64,000 bases of DNA from Gottfriedia sp049568075 (GTDB taxonomy: Bacteria > Bacillota > Bacilli > Bacillales > Bacillaceae_G), in NCBI GenBank assembly GCA_049568075.1, contig CP144911.1. One strand, written 5' to 3'. Of this stretch, positions 51,448 through 60,542 are shown one piece after another (within the stretch, counting starts at the first letter, position 1; each line of letters starts with the position of its first letter). The notes below the pieces were generated by a model. It did no database searches. It was not told where the DNA came from and saw nothing but the letters and a program-made list of their open reading frames with translations. Made by a program: the position numbers and the translations under genes.

Positions 51448-52686
51448 ATGGATTTTTTATATTCGCAAAAAAGTAAGGAGCTTCAATTAAAATTAACAAA
51501 ATTTATGGAAACTTATGTTTATCCTAATGAGCGAATATATGAGCAACAGTTAAATGCTCAAGAAACTCGGTGGAGTGATGTACCCCCGATTATGGAAGAA
51601 TTAAAACAAAAAGCAAAACAAGCAGGATTATGGAATTTATTTTTACCTGAAAGTGACCTAGGAGCAGGATTAACGAATTTAGAATACGCTCCATTATGCG
51701 AAATTATGGGGCGATCAATGATTGGACCGGAAGTGTTTAATTGTAGTGCACCAGATACAGGAAATATGGAAGTTTTAGAAAGATATGGTACGAAAGAGCA
51801 AAAGGAAAAATGGTTAGTACCACTTTTAAATGGTGAAATTCGCTCTTGCTTTTCAATGACCGAGCCTGAGGTCGCTTCTTCTGATGCAACAAATATTGAA
51901 GCGAGTATCAAAAAAGAAGGCGATTATTATATTATCAATGGTCGAAAATGGTGGTCATCAGGAGCGGGGGATCCTAGATGTAAAATTGCAATATTTATGG
52001 GCAAAACGAACCCGCATGCACCTAAGTATGAACAGCAATCTATGATTCTAGTCCCGTTAAATACACCAGGTGTAAAAATCGAAAGGATATTACCAGTATT
52101 CGGTTATGATCATGCACCACATGGACATGCAGAAATTACGTTTACAAATGTAAAAGTTCCTGAAAGCAATATTTTATGGGGAGAAGGGAAAGGATTTGCG
52201 ATTGCACAAGGTAGACTTGGTCCAGGTCGCATCCACCATTGTATGAGATTAATTGGTGCTGCCGAACGTGCACTCGAAGAAATGTGTAAGCGTGTTCAAA
52301 ATCGAGTAACATTTGGTAAGCCAATTGCAAATCAAGGCGTTATTCAAGAGTGGATTGCTAATTCAAGAATCGAAATTGAGCAAGCTAGATTACTAACCTT
52401 AAAGGCCGCATATATGATGGACACTGTTGGTAATAAAGAGGCGAAAGCAGAAATTGCAATGATAAAAGTCGTCGCACCTTCAATGGCTTTACGAGTAATT
52501 GACCGCGCTATTCAAGCCTTTGGAGCTGCAGGTGTGTCTGATGATTATACGTTAGCTGCTCAATGGGCAAATGCGAGAACGTTAAGATTAGCTGATGGAC
52601 CAGATGAAGTACATCGAGCGCAGTTAGCAAGATTAGAATTAAAAAAACATACTACTGAAAAAAACTTCTCTACAATAAAAAGTTAA
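51448..52686 (+). CDS. acyl-CoA dehydrogenase, ACAD10/11-like
   Basis: A 412-residue FAD-dependent acyl-CoA dehydrogenase. The N-terminal helical domain is followed by the flavin-contact segment CFSMTEPEVASSDATNIE and a typical GRKWWSSGAGD. The C-terminal catalytic region reads LRLADGPDEVHRAQ with predicted base Glu387. ADGPDEVH instead of the common YxGTxEIQ is what I recall for the ACAD10/ACAD11 subgroup. AAAGGGATGATTGA precedes the ATG. It fits with the separate ACAD10/11-type kinase at 56423, as the two are fused in animal ACAD10/11. Confidence 0.9.
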   Translation: MDFLYSQKSKELQLKLTKFMETYVYPNERIYEQQLNAQETRWSDVPPIMEELKQKAKQAGLWNLFLPESDLGAGLTNLEYAPLCEIMGRSMIGPEVFNCSAPDTGNMEVLERYGTKEQKEKWLVPLLNGEIRSCFSMTEPEVASSDATNIEASIKKEGDYYIINGRKWWSSGAGDPRCKIAIFMGKTNPHAPKYEQQSMILVPLNTPGVKIERILPVFGYDHAPHGHAEITFTNVKVPESNILWGEGKGFAIAQGRLGPGRIHHCMRLIGAAERALEEMCKRVQNRVTFGKPIANQGVIQEWIANSRIEIEQARLLTLKAAYMMDTVGNKEAKAEIAMIKVVAPSMALRVIDRAIQAFGAAGVSDDYTLAAQWANARTLRLADGPDEVHRAQLARLELKKHTTEKNFSTIKS

Positions 52687-52721
52687 TTCAAAATAAATTA
52701 CAAGATTAAGAGAGGATCAAT

Positions 52722-53474
52722 ATGAGATTAAAAGATAAAGTCGCAGTTATTACAGGCGGAGGTAGTGGAATCGGGCGTGCTACTGCTATCCGCTTCGCAA
52801 AAGAGGGAGCAAAAATTGTTATAGCAGACATAAATGAAGTTACTGGCGAAGAAACGCTAGGTGAAATAAAAGAACAAAATCAAGAAGCTATTTTCGTTAA
52901 AACGAATGTAGCCGAAAGCAAAAGCATTCAAAATTTAATGAAGAGAGCCGTTGAACATTTTGGTAGAATTGATATTTTGTTTAACAATGCTGGAATAGGA
53001 AACTCCGAAGTAAGAAGTGTAGACTTAGCAGAAGACGAATGGGACCAAGTAATCGATATTAATCTAAAAAGTGTATTTTTAGGCATTAAATATGCAATTC
53101 CTGAGTTGAAAAAATCAGGCAATGGTGTGATTATCAATACAGCTAGTTTACTAGGCTTAAAAGGAAGGAAATATGTAAGTGCTTACAATGCTTCGAAAGG
53201 AGGAGTGGTTTTATTAACGCAAAATGCAGCATTAGAATACGGAAAATATAATATTCGAGTAAATGCCATTGCTCCAGGAATAATTGATACAAATATTATA
53301 AAGGAATGGAAAAATGATGAAAGAAAGTGGCCGATTTTATCCCGTGCAAATGCTCTTGGTAGAATAGGGACTCCAGATGAAATCGCATCAGCTGCACTAT
53401 TTTTAGCATCTGATGAAGCATCATTCGTGACTGGAGCAACGTTATCAGTTGATGGTGGAGGATTAATATTCTAA
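52722..53474 (+). CDS. SDR-family oxidoreductase
   Basis: A 250-residue classical short-chain dehydrogenase. The coenzyme loop is ITGGGSGIGRA (about 10-20) with Asp38 in IVIADINEVTG, which favours NAD. It has NNAGIGNSEV, Ser in NTASLLGLKG, and Tyr/Lys in VSAYNASKGG. GAGAGGATCAAT precedes the ATG. One of three SDRs in the cluster; likely acts at a hydroxyacyl/ketoacyl-CoA step, but order cannot be assigned. Confidence 0.9.
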   Translation: MRLKDKVAVITGGGSGIGRATAIRFAKEGAKIVIADINEVTGEETLGEIKEQNQEAIFVKTNVAESKSIQNLMKRAVEHFGRIDILFNNAGIGNSEVRSVDLAEDEWDQVIDINLKSVFLGIKYAIPELKKSGNGVIINTASLLGLKGRKYVSAYNASKGGVVLLTQNAALEYGKYNIRVNAIAPGIIDTNIIKEWKNDERKWPILSRANALGRIGTPDEIASAALFLASDEASFVTGATLSVDGGGLIF

Positions 53475-53534
53475 TCTATTAGGTTTGAAAAGTTGTTTAA
53501 AATAATATTCATGATCAGAAATGGAGAGTTATGT

Positions 53535-55154
53535 ATGTCAACAAATAAAGTATGGTTAGCTCACTATCCTGAATATATTGCAAAAGAACTATCAATTCCG
53601 ACAAAGTCAATTCCAGAAATGTTTAACGAAGTTGCCGAAAACTACCCTAATCATTCTTGTCTATCATTTTATGGTAAAAAAGATACGTATAAAGAAGTAC
53701 AATCGGCAGTAAAGAGATTTGCTTCTGCTTTACAAAAAGATGGCATTCAAAAAGGTGACCGAATAGCAATCATGCTTCCAAATTGTCCACAATATGTTAT
53801 TTCATATTATGGAATTCTAACTGTAGGTGGTATTGTAACCCAAATAAATCCAATGTCTGTTGAAAGGGAACTAAAGGAAGTATTAAATGACTCAGGAACT
53901 GAAACGATTGTTGTATTAAATAGTTTGTACCCAAAAGTCAAACCGTTAATTGAAGAAACGAACCTACGGAAAATTATAGTAGTAAATTTAACTGGTACAG
54001 AAGAGAATGATGAAGAAGCAATATCATTTGGAAGTTTTTTGCAAAGAGGAAATCAAGAATTGAAACCTGTTTCGATTGATTCTCATGAAGATGTTGCAAT
54101 TCTTCAATACACAGGTGGTACAACTGGACGTTCTAAAGGAGTAATGCTAACCCACCGAAATCTATATGCAAATATAATGCAGCAAAGTGAATTTTTTAAA
54201 GGCGCATTTGATCCAGGTTGTGAGCGGATCTTATCGATCATACCGTTTTTTCATGTTTATGGAATGACAGTCTGTATTAATTTAAGTGTTTTTATGGCAA
54301 ACGAAATGATCATCCTACCACGTTTTGAAATTGAAGAAGTTTTAAATACGATAAAAAATGAACAACCTACACTATTTCCAGGTGTGCCTACAATGTATAT
54401 TGCCTTAATAAATCATCCTGAGTCTGAAAAATATGGGATTGATGCAATTAAGCTTTGCAATAGTGGTAGTGCACCGATGCCAGTAGAACTCATGAAGCAA
54501 TTTGAAAAAAAGACAGGTGCTACTATTTTAGAAGGCTATGGATTATCTGAAGCATCCCCAACTACTCATAGTAATCCTGCATTTGCTAAAAGAAAGCCTG
54601 GCACCGTGGGCATCCCTTATCCATCTACTGATTCAAAAATCGTTGACATAGCTAGCGGATTAGAAGAAGTTCCAGTAGGTGAAATTGGTGAATTAATTAT
54701 TAAAGGACCTCAAGTAATGAAAGGCTATTGGAATTTGCCAGAAGAAACGGCAAATACAATTAGAGATGGTTGGTTATATACCGGTGATATCGCGAGCGTT
54801 GATGAAGATGGATACGTCTCAATTTTAGATCGAAAAAAGGATATGATTATAGCAAGTGGCTTTAACGTGTATCCTCGTGAAATCGAAGAAGTAATTTATG
54901 AGCATCCCTACGTTAAAGAGGCTGTTGTAATAGGTGTACCCGACTCCTATAGAGGTGAAACAGTTAAAGCAGTGATTGTCCTTAAAAAAGATAAACATCT
55001 TCCCATTGAAGAAATGAAGGAATACTGCAAAAATCATTTAGCGACATATAAAGTTCCACGAATAATCGAATTCCGAAACGAACTTCCTAAAACGAATGTT
55101 GGCAAAATATTAAGAAGAGCTATTAGAGAAGAAGATAGCTCTATCTATCAATGA
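53535..55154 (+). CDS. long/medium-chain fatty acid--CoA ligase (AMP-forming)
   Basis: A 539-residue ANL-superfamily acyl-CoA synthetase. The P-loop is YTGGTTGRSKGVMLTHRN, motif A5 is EGYGLSEASPTTHSNP, and the hinge/C-terminal region includes GWLYTGDIASVDEDGYV and DRKKDMIIASGFNVYPREIE. The catalytic lysine near the end is in PKTNVGKILRR. The ATG at 53535 has GGAGAGTT eight bases upstream; an earlier in-frame start lacks this. It activates the carboxylic acid that enters the pathway. The last catabolic gene before tetR. Confidence 0.93.
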   Translation: MSTNKVWLAHYPEYIAKELSIPTKSIPEMFNEVAENYPNHSCLSFYGKKDTYKEVQSAVKRFASALQKDGIQKGDRIAIMLPNCPQYVISYYGILTVGGIVTQINPMSVERELKEVLNDSGTETIVVLNSLYPKVKPLIEETNLRKIIVVNLTGTEENDEEAISFGSFLQRGNQELKPVSIDSHEDVAILQYTGGTTGRSKGVMLTHRNLYANIMQQSEFFKGAFDPGCERILSIIPFFHVYGMTVCINLSVFMANEMIILPRFEIEEVLNTIKNEQPTLFPGVPTMYIALINHPESEKYGIDAIKLCNSGSAPMPVELMKQFEKKTGATILEGYGLSEASPTTHSNPAFAKRKPGTVGIPYPSTDSKIVDIASGLEEVPVGEIGELIIKGPQVMKGYWNLPEETANTIRDGWLYTGDIASVDEDGYVSILDRKKDMIIASGFNVYPREIEEVIYEHPYVKEAVVIGVPDSYRGETVKAVIVLKKDKHLPIEEMKEYCKNHLATYKVPRIIEFRNELPKTNVGKILRRAIREEDSSIYQ

Positions 55155-55298
55155 TAATGGAAGATAGGGTATTGTTAATATTCTTTAATACTGCAACTAC
55201 CCAAGCTTAAAAGTGAGCATCCTGCAGTGGAAATCAACCACACTTACTTATTTATCAACATATAAAAATTAGATTATGATAAAACCTTCCTTGTACTA

Positions 55299-55307
55299 TG
55301 ATATAAT
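55299..55307 (+). promoter_or_regulatory. extended -10 promoter of tetR
   Basis: TGATATAAT (TG-N-TATAAT) with no clear -35 box, about 34 bases before the tetR start. The preceding 140 bases hold no gene. Confidence 0.55.
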
Positions 55308-55340
55308 TCTATTGAATTTTTAAGATTGCGAGGACATCTA

Positions 55341-55910
55341 ATGAAACAAAAAATAAAGGAACACTCTATACAGCTATTTGATAAAAAAGGATTTACGAGT
55401 ACATCCATTCAAGATATCGTCGAATCGATCGGAGTGACAAAAGGAACTTTTTATTACTATTATACAAGCAAAGAACAGCTTCTTATGGAAATTCACCTTC
55501 AATTTATTGATGAAGTATTAAATGAGCAGGAAGAAGTTATTAATGACTCAAAGAAAAGCTTTTCAGATAAGCTATTTGAAGTCATTTATTTAAGCTTAAT
55601 GGATATTAAAAAGCAAGGTCCAAGTGCAAAAGTATTTTATCGTGAAATGAGACATTTAAATCCTGAAAGTTTAACAGAAATTAAAGCAAAAAGAGATTTA
55701 TACAGATTTAATATTGAGAAACTTCTTAATGAAGGAATTAAAAATGGTGATTTAAGATCAGATTTAGACGTACCAATTGTTTCATTCGGTATTTTGGGTG
55801 TTATGAACTGGAGTTATGAATGGTATAACGCAGAAGGACAAAAAAATGCATTTGAAATAGCGAAGTCATTCCAAGAAATGATCTTAAAAGGGATTAAAGT
55901 AAGGGAGTAA
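55341..55910 (+). CDS. TetR-family transcriptional regulator
   Basis: A 189-residue regulator. The N-terminal HTH (about 1-50) reads KEHSIQLFDKKGFTSTSIQD, then IVESIGVTKGTFYYYYTSKE, the normal TetR pattern. The helical ligand-binding domain follows (to 189). Related regulators of acyl-CoA genes (FadR, PfmR-like) bind acyl-CoA and release DNA. GAGGACATCTA precedes the ATG. Two near-identical palindromes, upstream of the first catabolic gene and just after this gene, are its likely operators. Confidence 0.93.
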   Translation: MKQKIKEHSIQLFDKKGFTSTSIQDIVESIGVTKGTFYYYYTSKEQLLMEIHLQFIDEVLNEQEEVINDSKKSFSDKLFEVIYLSLMDIKKQGPSAKVFYREMRHLNPESLTEIKAKRDLYRFNIEKLLNEGIKNGDLRSDLDVPIVSFGILGVMNWSYEWYNAEGQKNAFEIAKSFQEMILKGIKVRE

Positions 55911-55933
55911 TCTATTGTCTCCTTCTCCTTTAC

Positions 55934-55951
55934 ATACCGACCAGTTAGTAT
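55934..55951. promoter_or_regulatory. TetR-type operator 2
   Basis: ATACCGACCAGTTAGTAT, with the same flanking ACAT at the left as operator 1. It lies in the 79-base gap between tetR and the second thioesterase, so the distal genes (thioesterase to MaoC) probably form a second unit under the same repressor. No convincing -35/-10 pair could be assigned there. Confidence 0.75.
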
Positions 55952-55989
55952 TGATAAATACGAAATAATTGATAAAGGTAGGTTGTTTT

Positions 55990-56391
55990 ATGGAAAAATT
56001 CACCGTTACACCCAGATTTTGTGAAACCGATGCATTAGGTCATATTAACAATACTAGTTACTTTATTTATTTAGAAGAAGCGCGAATTAAATTCTTCCAA
56101 TCGCTTGGCTATTCAATGAATCTAGATGATTGGAAATTTATTCTAGCGTCTACAAAATGTGATTTTGTGAATCAAGGTCACTTTAATCAAAAATTATCAG
56201 TATCGACCTATATTTCAAAAATAGGAAACAAAAGCTTTCATCTAGAACATGAAATTTGTTGTGAAGAGACAAATCAGATGATTGCCACAGGTAATGCAAT
56301 CATCGTATTTTTTAATTTTAAAGAACAGCGTAGTGAAGTACTTCCTGAGTTATTTAGAGAACAGCTAGAAAGGCATTTAGTTGTAAAATAA
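55990..56391 (+). CDS. acyl-CoA thioesterase, YbgC-like
   Basis: A 133-residue hotdog protein. The signature TPRFCETDALGHINNTSYFI (about 7-26) contains the predicted catalytic Asp in ETDALGH. First gene of the distal unit. It may recycle CoA from dead-end intermediates or release the final acid. The ATG at 55990 is chosen because AAGGTAGGTTGTTTT precedes it. Distinct from the yneP-like gene at 548. Confidence 0.87.
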   Translation: MEKFTVTPRFCETDALGHINNTSYFIYLEEARIKFFQSLGYSMNLDDWKFILASTKCDFVNQGHFNQKLSVSTYISKIGNKSFHLEHEICCEETNQMIATGNAIIVFFNFKEQRSEVLPELFREQLERHLVVK

Positions 56392-56422
56392 ACTGAATTT
56401 TCTAAAGATAAGGAGGGGGAAC

Positions 56423-57490
56423 ATGGCTGAAAAGGTAGAAATAGAAACGATTCAAGTTCGCAAAGGTGAAGAGTTAAATCCTCAAGTTTTACATAAATTT
56501 TTAGCAAAAAATATTGATGATCTTCCAGATGGAGAATTAGCGATTCGTCAGTTCTCAGCAGGGCACTCAAATTTAACCTATTTACTAAAAATTGGGGAAT
56601 GGGAAGTTGTGTTAAGACGTCCGCCACTTGGCCCAGTTGCTCCAAAAGCACACGATATGAAAAGAGAATTTCGTATTTTATCAGAAATACATCCACACTT
56701 TTCGGCTGCACCTAAGCCGATTTTATATTCTGAAAATGAAGAAATTGTAGGTAGTCCATTTTTCATTATGGAAAGAAAAAATGGTGAAGTATTTGACTCA
56801 TCATTTCCACCACATTTAAACGTAACAATTGAAGATCGTAAAAGATTATCTACTGTAATGGTAAATAAGTTGGTTGAGTTACACTCCATTGATTATACAA
56901 AAACAAAACTCCTAGAAATAACGAAACCTGAGAATTTTATGGAAAGACAGGTTAACGGCTGGATTGGACGTTATAACAGGGCAAAGACTAGTGAAATTGC
57001 CGAGGTTGATCGACTAATGAGTTGGTTAATCAATAATGTACCAAAAAATCATCACTCATCAATTATTCATTATGATTTTAAATTAAATAATTCCATGTTT
57101 AGTCACGATTTAAAAGAAATGATCGGACTGTTTGATTGGGAAATGGCAACAATTGGTGATCCATTAGCTGATTTAGGTGTCGCTTTATGCTATTGGATTC
57201 AAAATGATGATCCAGATTTATTAAAATTTGGATTAGGTAAACCACCTGTTACGATTCAAGAGGGATTTATTACAAGAAATCAATTTATTGAGGCATATGC
57301 AAAAAAAAGTGGCAGAGATTTATCAAACATTCATTACTACATGGCTTTTGCTTATTTTAAATTAGCAGTAATTGTTCAACAAATTTTCTATCGATTTAAA
57401 GCAGGTCAAACAAGTGATCAGCGTTTTGCAAAGTTTGATCAATTCGCAGAAAATCTGATTAGGATTGCTAATGATCTAGCAGTTAAATAG
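56423..57490 (+). CDS. APH-family phosphotransferase, ACAD10/11 N-terminal-domain type
   Basis: A 355-residue kinase-fold enzyme. The N-lobe has RQFSAGHSNLTYLLKIG and VVLRRPPLGPVAPKAHDMKR, typical of the ACAD10/11 kinase group. The Brenner motif IHYDFKLNNSMF has catalytic Asp218, and the metal-binding Asp is in FDWEMATIGDPLADLG (Asp238). In animals this domain is fused to an acyl-CoA dehydrogenase; in Pseudomonas LvaA it phosphorylates 4-hydroxyvaleryl-CoA. Here it is a free protein. AAGGAGGGGGAAC precedes the ATG. Likely substrate: a hydroxyacyl-CoA (inference). Confidence 0.88.
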   Translation: MAEKVEIETIQVRKGEELNPQVLHKFLAKNIDDLPDGELAIRQFSAGHSNLTYLLKIGEWEVVLRRPPLGPVAPKAHDMKREFRILSEIHPHFSAAPKPILYSENEEIVGSPFFIMERKNGEVFDSSFPPHLNVTIEDRKRLSTVMVNKLVELHSIDYTKTKLLEITKPENFMERQVNGWIGRYNRAKTSEIAEVDRLMSWLINNVPKNHHSSIIHYDFKLNNSMFSHDLKEMIGLFDWEMATIGDPLADLGVALCYWIQNDDPDLLKFGLGKPPVTIQEGFITRNQFIEAYAKKSGRDLSNIHYYMAFAYFKLAVIVQQIFYRFKAGQTSDQRFAKFDQFAENLIRIANDLAVK

Positions 57491-57514
57491 ATTCATATAA
57501 AAGGAGTGAAATAA

Positions 57515-58294
57515 ATGAGTAATCAACATTTATTAGTAGAAGTTAAAGAGCGGATATTAACTTTAACGCTAAATAGACCAGAAAGTCTAAATTCTTTTAG
57601 TTATGAAATGTTAAATGGTATTACTGAAGCGCTTAATGAAGCAAAACTGAATCCAGAAATAAAAGCAATTGTACTAAATGGTGCAGGTCGTTCATTTTCA
57701 GCAGGTGGAGATGTTAAAACGATGGGAAACGTCACGCCAAATGCAGTATATGAGCATATAGGAATCCTAAATACTGTTATTAAAACGATTCTTGAAATCG
57801 AAAAGCCTGTAATTGCTTCAGTACATGGTTTTGCAGCTGGTGCTGGTTTTAACTTGGCTTTAGCTTGTGATTTAATCATCGCAACAGACGATAGTAAATT
57901 TGCATTAAGCTTCTCTCAAGTGGGATTAATCTCAGATGGAGGGGGTTCTTATTTCCTACCAAGGTTAATCGGTCCATATTTAGCAAAACAGTTTTTCTTT
58001 ACTGCAGAGCCAGTTCCTGCTGAAAGAATGTATCAACTAGGTATGATTAACAAACTCGTACCACCTGAAAACTTAGTTGAAGAAACAGTAAAATTTGCAA
58101 ATATTATAGCCGCAGGTCCTGGAAAAGCAAATGGTATGATGAAAAAATTAATTAATCAATCTTTTACATCAACTTTAGATGAAATGCTAGAACTTGAAAG
58201 AATTACTCAGCCATTAATGGTAGCAACTGAAGACCATCAAGAAGGCGTTGCTGCATTTAAAGAAAAAAGAAAAGCGATTTTTACTAGTAAATAA
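57515..58294 (+). CDS. enoyl-CoA hydratase/isomerase family protein
   Basis: A 259-residue crotonase. The first oxyanion-hole region is NGAGRSFSAGGDVKTMG (about 54-70), the second HGFAAGAGFNLALACDLIIA, followed by GLISDGGGSYFLPRLIG. Asp in SDGGGSY rather than the Glu pair of classical hydratases suggests an isomerase or PaaG-like activity. AAAAGGAGTGAAATAA precedes the ATG. Acts within the operon on an enoyl-CoA. Confidence 0.92.
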   Translation: MSNQHLLVEVKERILTLTLNRPESLNSFSYEMLNGITEALNEAKLNPEIKAIVLNGAGRSFSAGGDVKTMGNVTPNAVYEHIGILNTVIKTILEIEKPVIASVHGFAAGAGFNLALACDLIIATDDSKFALSFSQVGLISDGGGSYFLPRLIGPYLAKQFFFTAEPVPAERMYQLGMINKLVPPENLVEETVKFANIIAAGPGKANGMMKKLINQSFTSTLDEMLELERITQPLMVATEDHQEGVAAFKEKRKAIFTSK

Positions 58295-58315
58295 AAAACT
58301 GAAAGGAAGTTTACA

Positions 58316-59296
58316 ATGCAATCAATTCAATTTAAACAATTTGGTGGTCCTGAGGTATTAGAAAAGGTCGAACTTGAAAGACCAGTACCAAAGGGGAAAG
58401 AAGTATTAATTGAAGTGCATGCAGCAGGTGTCAATTATGCTGATACTGCGCGAAGGGAAAATCAATATGTAGTCAAAACTACTTTGCCGTATGTACCTGG
58501 TGCTGAAGTTGCTGGAGTCGTAGTGGAAATTGGTGACGAGGTTACTTCAGTAAAAATTGGTGATCGAGTTGTTTCCATGTTGGAATGTGGTGGATACTCA
58601 GACTTTGCTTTGACAGATGAGCGGTCAATTATTCCTTTACCGAACGAGATGGATTTTAAAATAGCCGCTGCATTACCTGTCCAAGGATTAAGTGCTTACC
58701 ATATCTTAAAAACGATGGGTATGTTAGAACCAGGAGAAACCGTTTTAGTTCATGCGGCAGCTGGTGGTCTAGGTACGTTAGCAGTACAATTAGCGAAGCT
58801 TTTTGGAGCCGGCAAAGTAATCGCAACAGCAAGTACAGACGAAAAATTACAGCTAGCAAAAGAAATGGGCGCAGATGTATTAATCAATTATACAGAAGAA
58901 GGCTGGGAACAAAAAGTACTTGAAGCTACAAATGGAAATGGTGTAGATGTTGCCTTAGAGATGGCAGGTGGCGATGTTTTTTATAAAACGTTAGAATGTT
59001 TAGCTTATTTCGGAAGATTAGTTATTTATGGTGTAGCAAGTGGCCAGCAAAGTAAATTTTACCCATCTTCATTAATGGCAAAAAATCAATCAGTAATTGG
59101 GTTTTTCCTACCACCTCTTTTGAGAAAAAAGGCATTAATTAAACAAAGCTTAGAAGAATTATTTACTTATTTAGCTGAAGGGAAATTAAAAATCACGATT
59201 GGAGAAGTATTTCCATTAAGTGAAGCATCAAATGTCCATACGATCTTGCAATCAAGAAAAACTGTTGGAAAAGTGATTTTAGAGCCGAGAAAATAA
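58316..59296 (+). CDS. NADPH:quinone reductase-like zinc-independent MDR enzyme
   Basis: A 326-residue medium-chain dehydrogenase of the quinone oxidoreductase/enoyl reductase type. A GroES-like N-terminal domain (VHAAGVNYADTARRENQY) is followed by the nucleotide-binding AAAGGLGTLAVQLAKLFGA (about 143-161). The structural zinc cysteines are absent. GAAAGGAAGTTTACA precedes the ATG. In an acyl-CoA operon it could reduce an enoyl-CoA or an alpha,beta-unsaturated ketone. Confidence 0.88.
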   Translation: MQSIQFKQFGGPEVLEKVELERPVPKGKEVLIEVHAAGVNYADTARRENQYVVKTTLPYVPGAEVAGVVVEIGDEVTSVKIGDRVVSMLECGGYSDFALTDERSIIPLPNEMDFKIAAALPVQGLSAYHILKTMGMLEPGETVLVHAAAGGLGTLAVQLAKLFGAGKVIATASTDEKLQLAKEMGADVLINYTEEGWEQKVLEATNGNGVDVALEMAGGDVFYKTLECLAYFGRLVIYGVASGQQSKFYPSSLMAKNQSVIGFFLPPLLRKKALIKQSLEELFTYLAEGKLKITIGEVFPLSEASNVHTILQSRKTVGKVILEPRK

Positions 59297-59345
59297 TGAA
59301 TTTTTGATATGAAAACTTTGATCAGATGAAACGGGGGAAATTTAA

Positions 59346-60524
59346 ATGCATTTACGCCTGACTGACGAACAAAAAATGATTCAAAAAACAATTCGAAAAT
59401 TTGTTGAAAAAGAATTAATTCCTTTAGAAAATGAAGTACTTAGAAATGAGCGTGAAGGAAGACCAAGCTTAGATCCCGAAATTGAAAAGGAACTTCAATT
59501 AAAAGCCAAAAAAGCTGGTTTCTGGGGAATTAATACACCTACTGAACATGGCGGTGCTGATTTAGGCCAAATGATGTTAGCAATAATTTATATGGAAATT
59601 TCAAAAACATTCGTTCCTTTTAAATTTGGTGGTTATGCGGATAATATTTTATTTTATTGTAACGAAGAACAGAAAAAGAAATATCTTATTCCTACAATCA
59701 CTGGTGAGAAAAAATCATGCTTTGCAATGACGGAGCCTAATGCGGGCTCTGATACTCAAAACATTAAAATGACCGCTGTAAAGGATGGGAATGATTGGGT
59801 ATTAAACGGTGAGAAAACATTTATTACAGGCGGAAATGAAGCAGATTTTGTAATGGTCATTGCAATTACGGATAAAGAAAGACATCAAAAAACTGGTGGA
59901 AGAGATGGTGTAACTTGTTTTATAGTCGACCGAGAAATGGGTTGGAAATCTGAATTTATCCATACAATGGGCGAATGGGGACCAGCTGGTTTAGTATTTG
60001 ATAATGTCCGTGTGCCTGAAGAAAATATTCTAGGTGAATTAAATGGTGGCTATAATTTAGGACTTGAATGGATCGGATTTGCAAGATGGATTGTAGGTGC
60101 CACAGCAGTTGGAGCAGCTGAACGGTTATTACAAATGGCCATTGATTATTCAAAAGAAAGGGAAACATTTGGAAAGCCAATTGCCGAACGACAAGCTATA
60201 CAGTGGCAAATAGCGGATTCTGCTGTTGAAATAGAAGCAGCCAAATGGCTCGTGTTAAATGCAGCATATACACTCGATCAAGGAGAAGACAATAGACATT
60301 TAGCATCAATGGCGAAACTTTATGGTTCGAATATGGGAAATCGAGTTGTTGACCGTGTACTTCAAATTCATGGTGGAATCGGATATACGAAAGAACTTCC
60401 GATTGAAAGATGGTACCGTGAAGCAAGATTATGGAGAATATACGACGGTACTGATGAAATTCAACGCTTAATCATTTCACGTAATTTACTAAAAGGACAT
60501 GTTAAATTAGGACAATACGTTTAA
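59346..60524 (+). CDS. acyl-CoA dehydrogenase
   Basis: A 392-residue FAD enzyme of classical type. CFAMTEPNAGSDTQNIKM is the flavin/substrate segment, RETFGKPIAERQAIQWQIAD is typical, and the catalytic base is Glu371 in YDGTDEIQRLI. It introduces a 2,3 double bond in acyl-CoA and passes electrons to ETF, whose genes are not in the window. Different subgroup from the dehydrogenase at 51448. ACGGGGGAAATTTAA precedes the ATG. Confidence 0.93.
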   Translation: MHLRLTDEQKMIQKTIRKFVEKELIPLENEVLRNEREGRPSLDPEIEKELQLKAKKAGFWGINTPTEHGGADLGQMMLAIIYMEISKTFVPFKFGGYADNILFYCNEEQKKKYLIPTITGEKKSCFAMTEPNAGSDTQNIKMTAVKDGNDWVLNGEKTFITGGNEADFVMVIAITDKERHQKTGGRDGVTCFIVDREMGWKSEFIHTMGEWGPAGLVFDNVRVPEENILGELNGGYNLGLEWIGFARWIVGATAVGAAERLLQMAIDYSKERETFGKPIAERQAIQWQIADSAVEIEAAKWLVLNAAYTLDQGEDNRHLASMAKLYGSNMGNRVVDRVLQIHGGIGYTKELPIERWYREARLWRIYDGTDEIQRLIISRNLLKGHVKLGQYV

Positions 60525-60542
60525 AAGATGGGAGAGAGGAAT

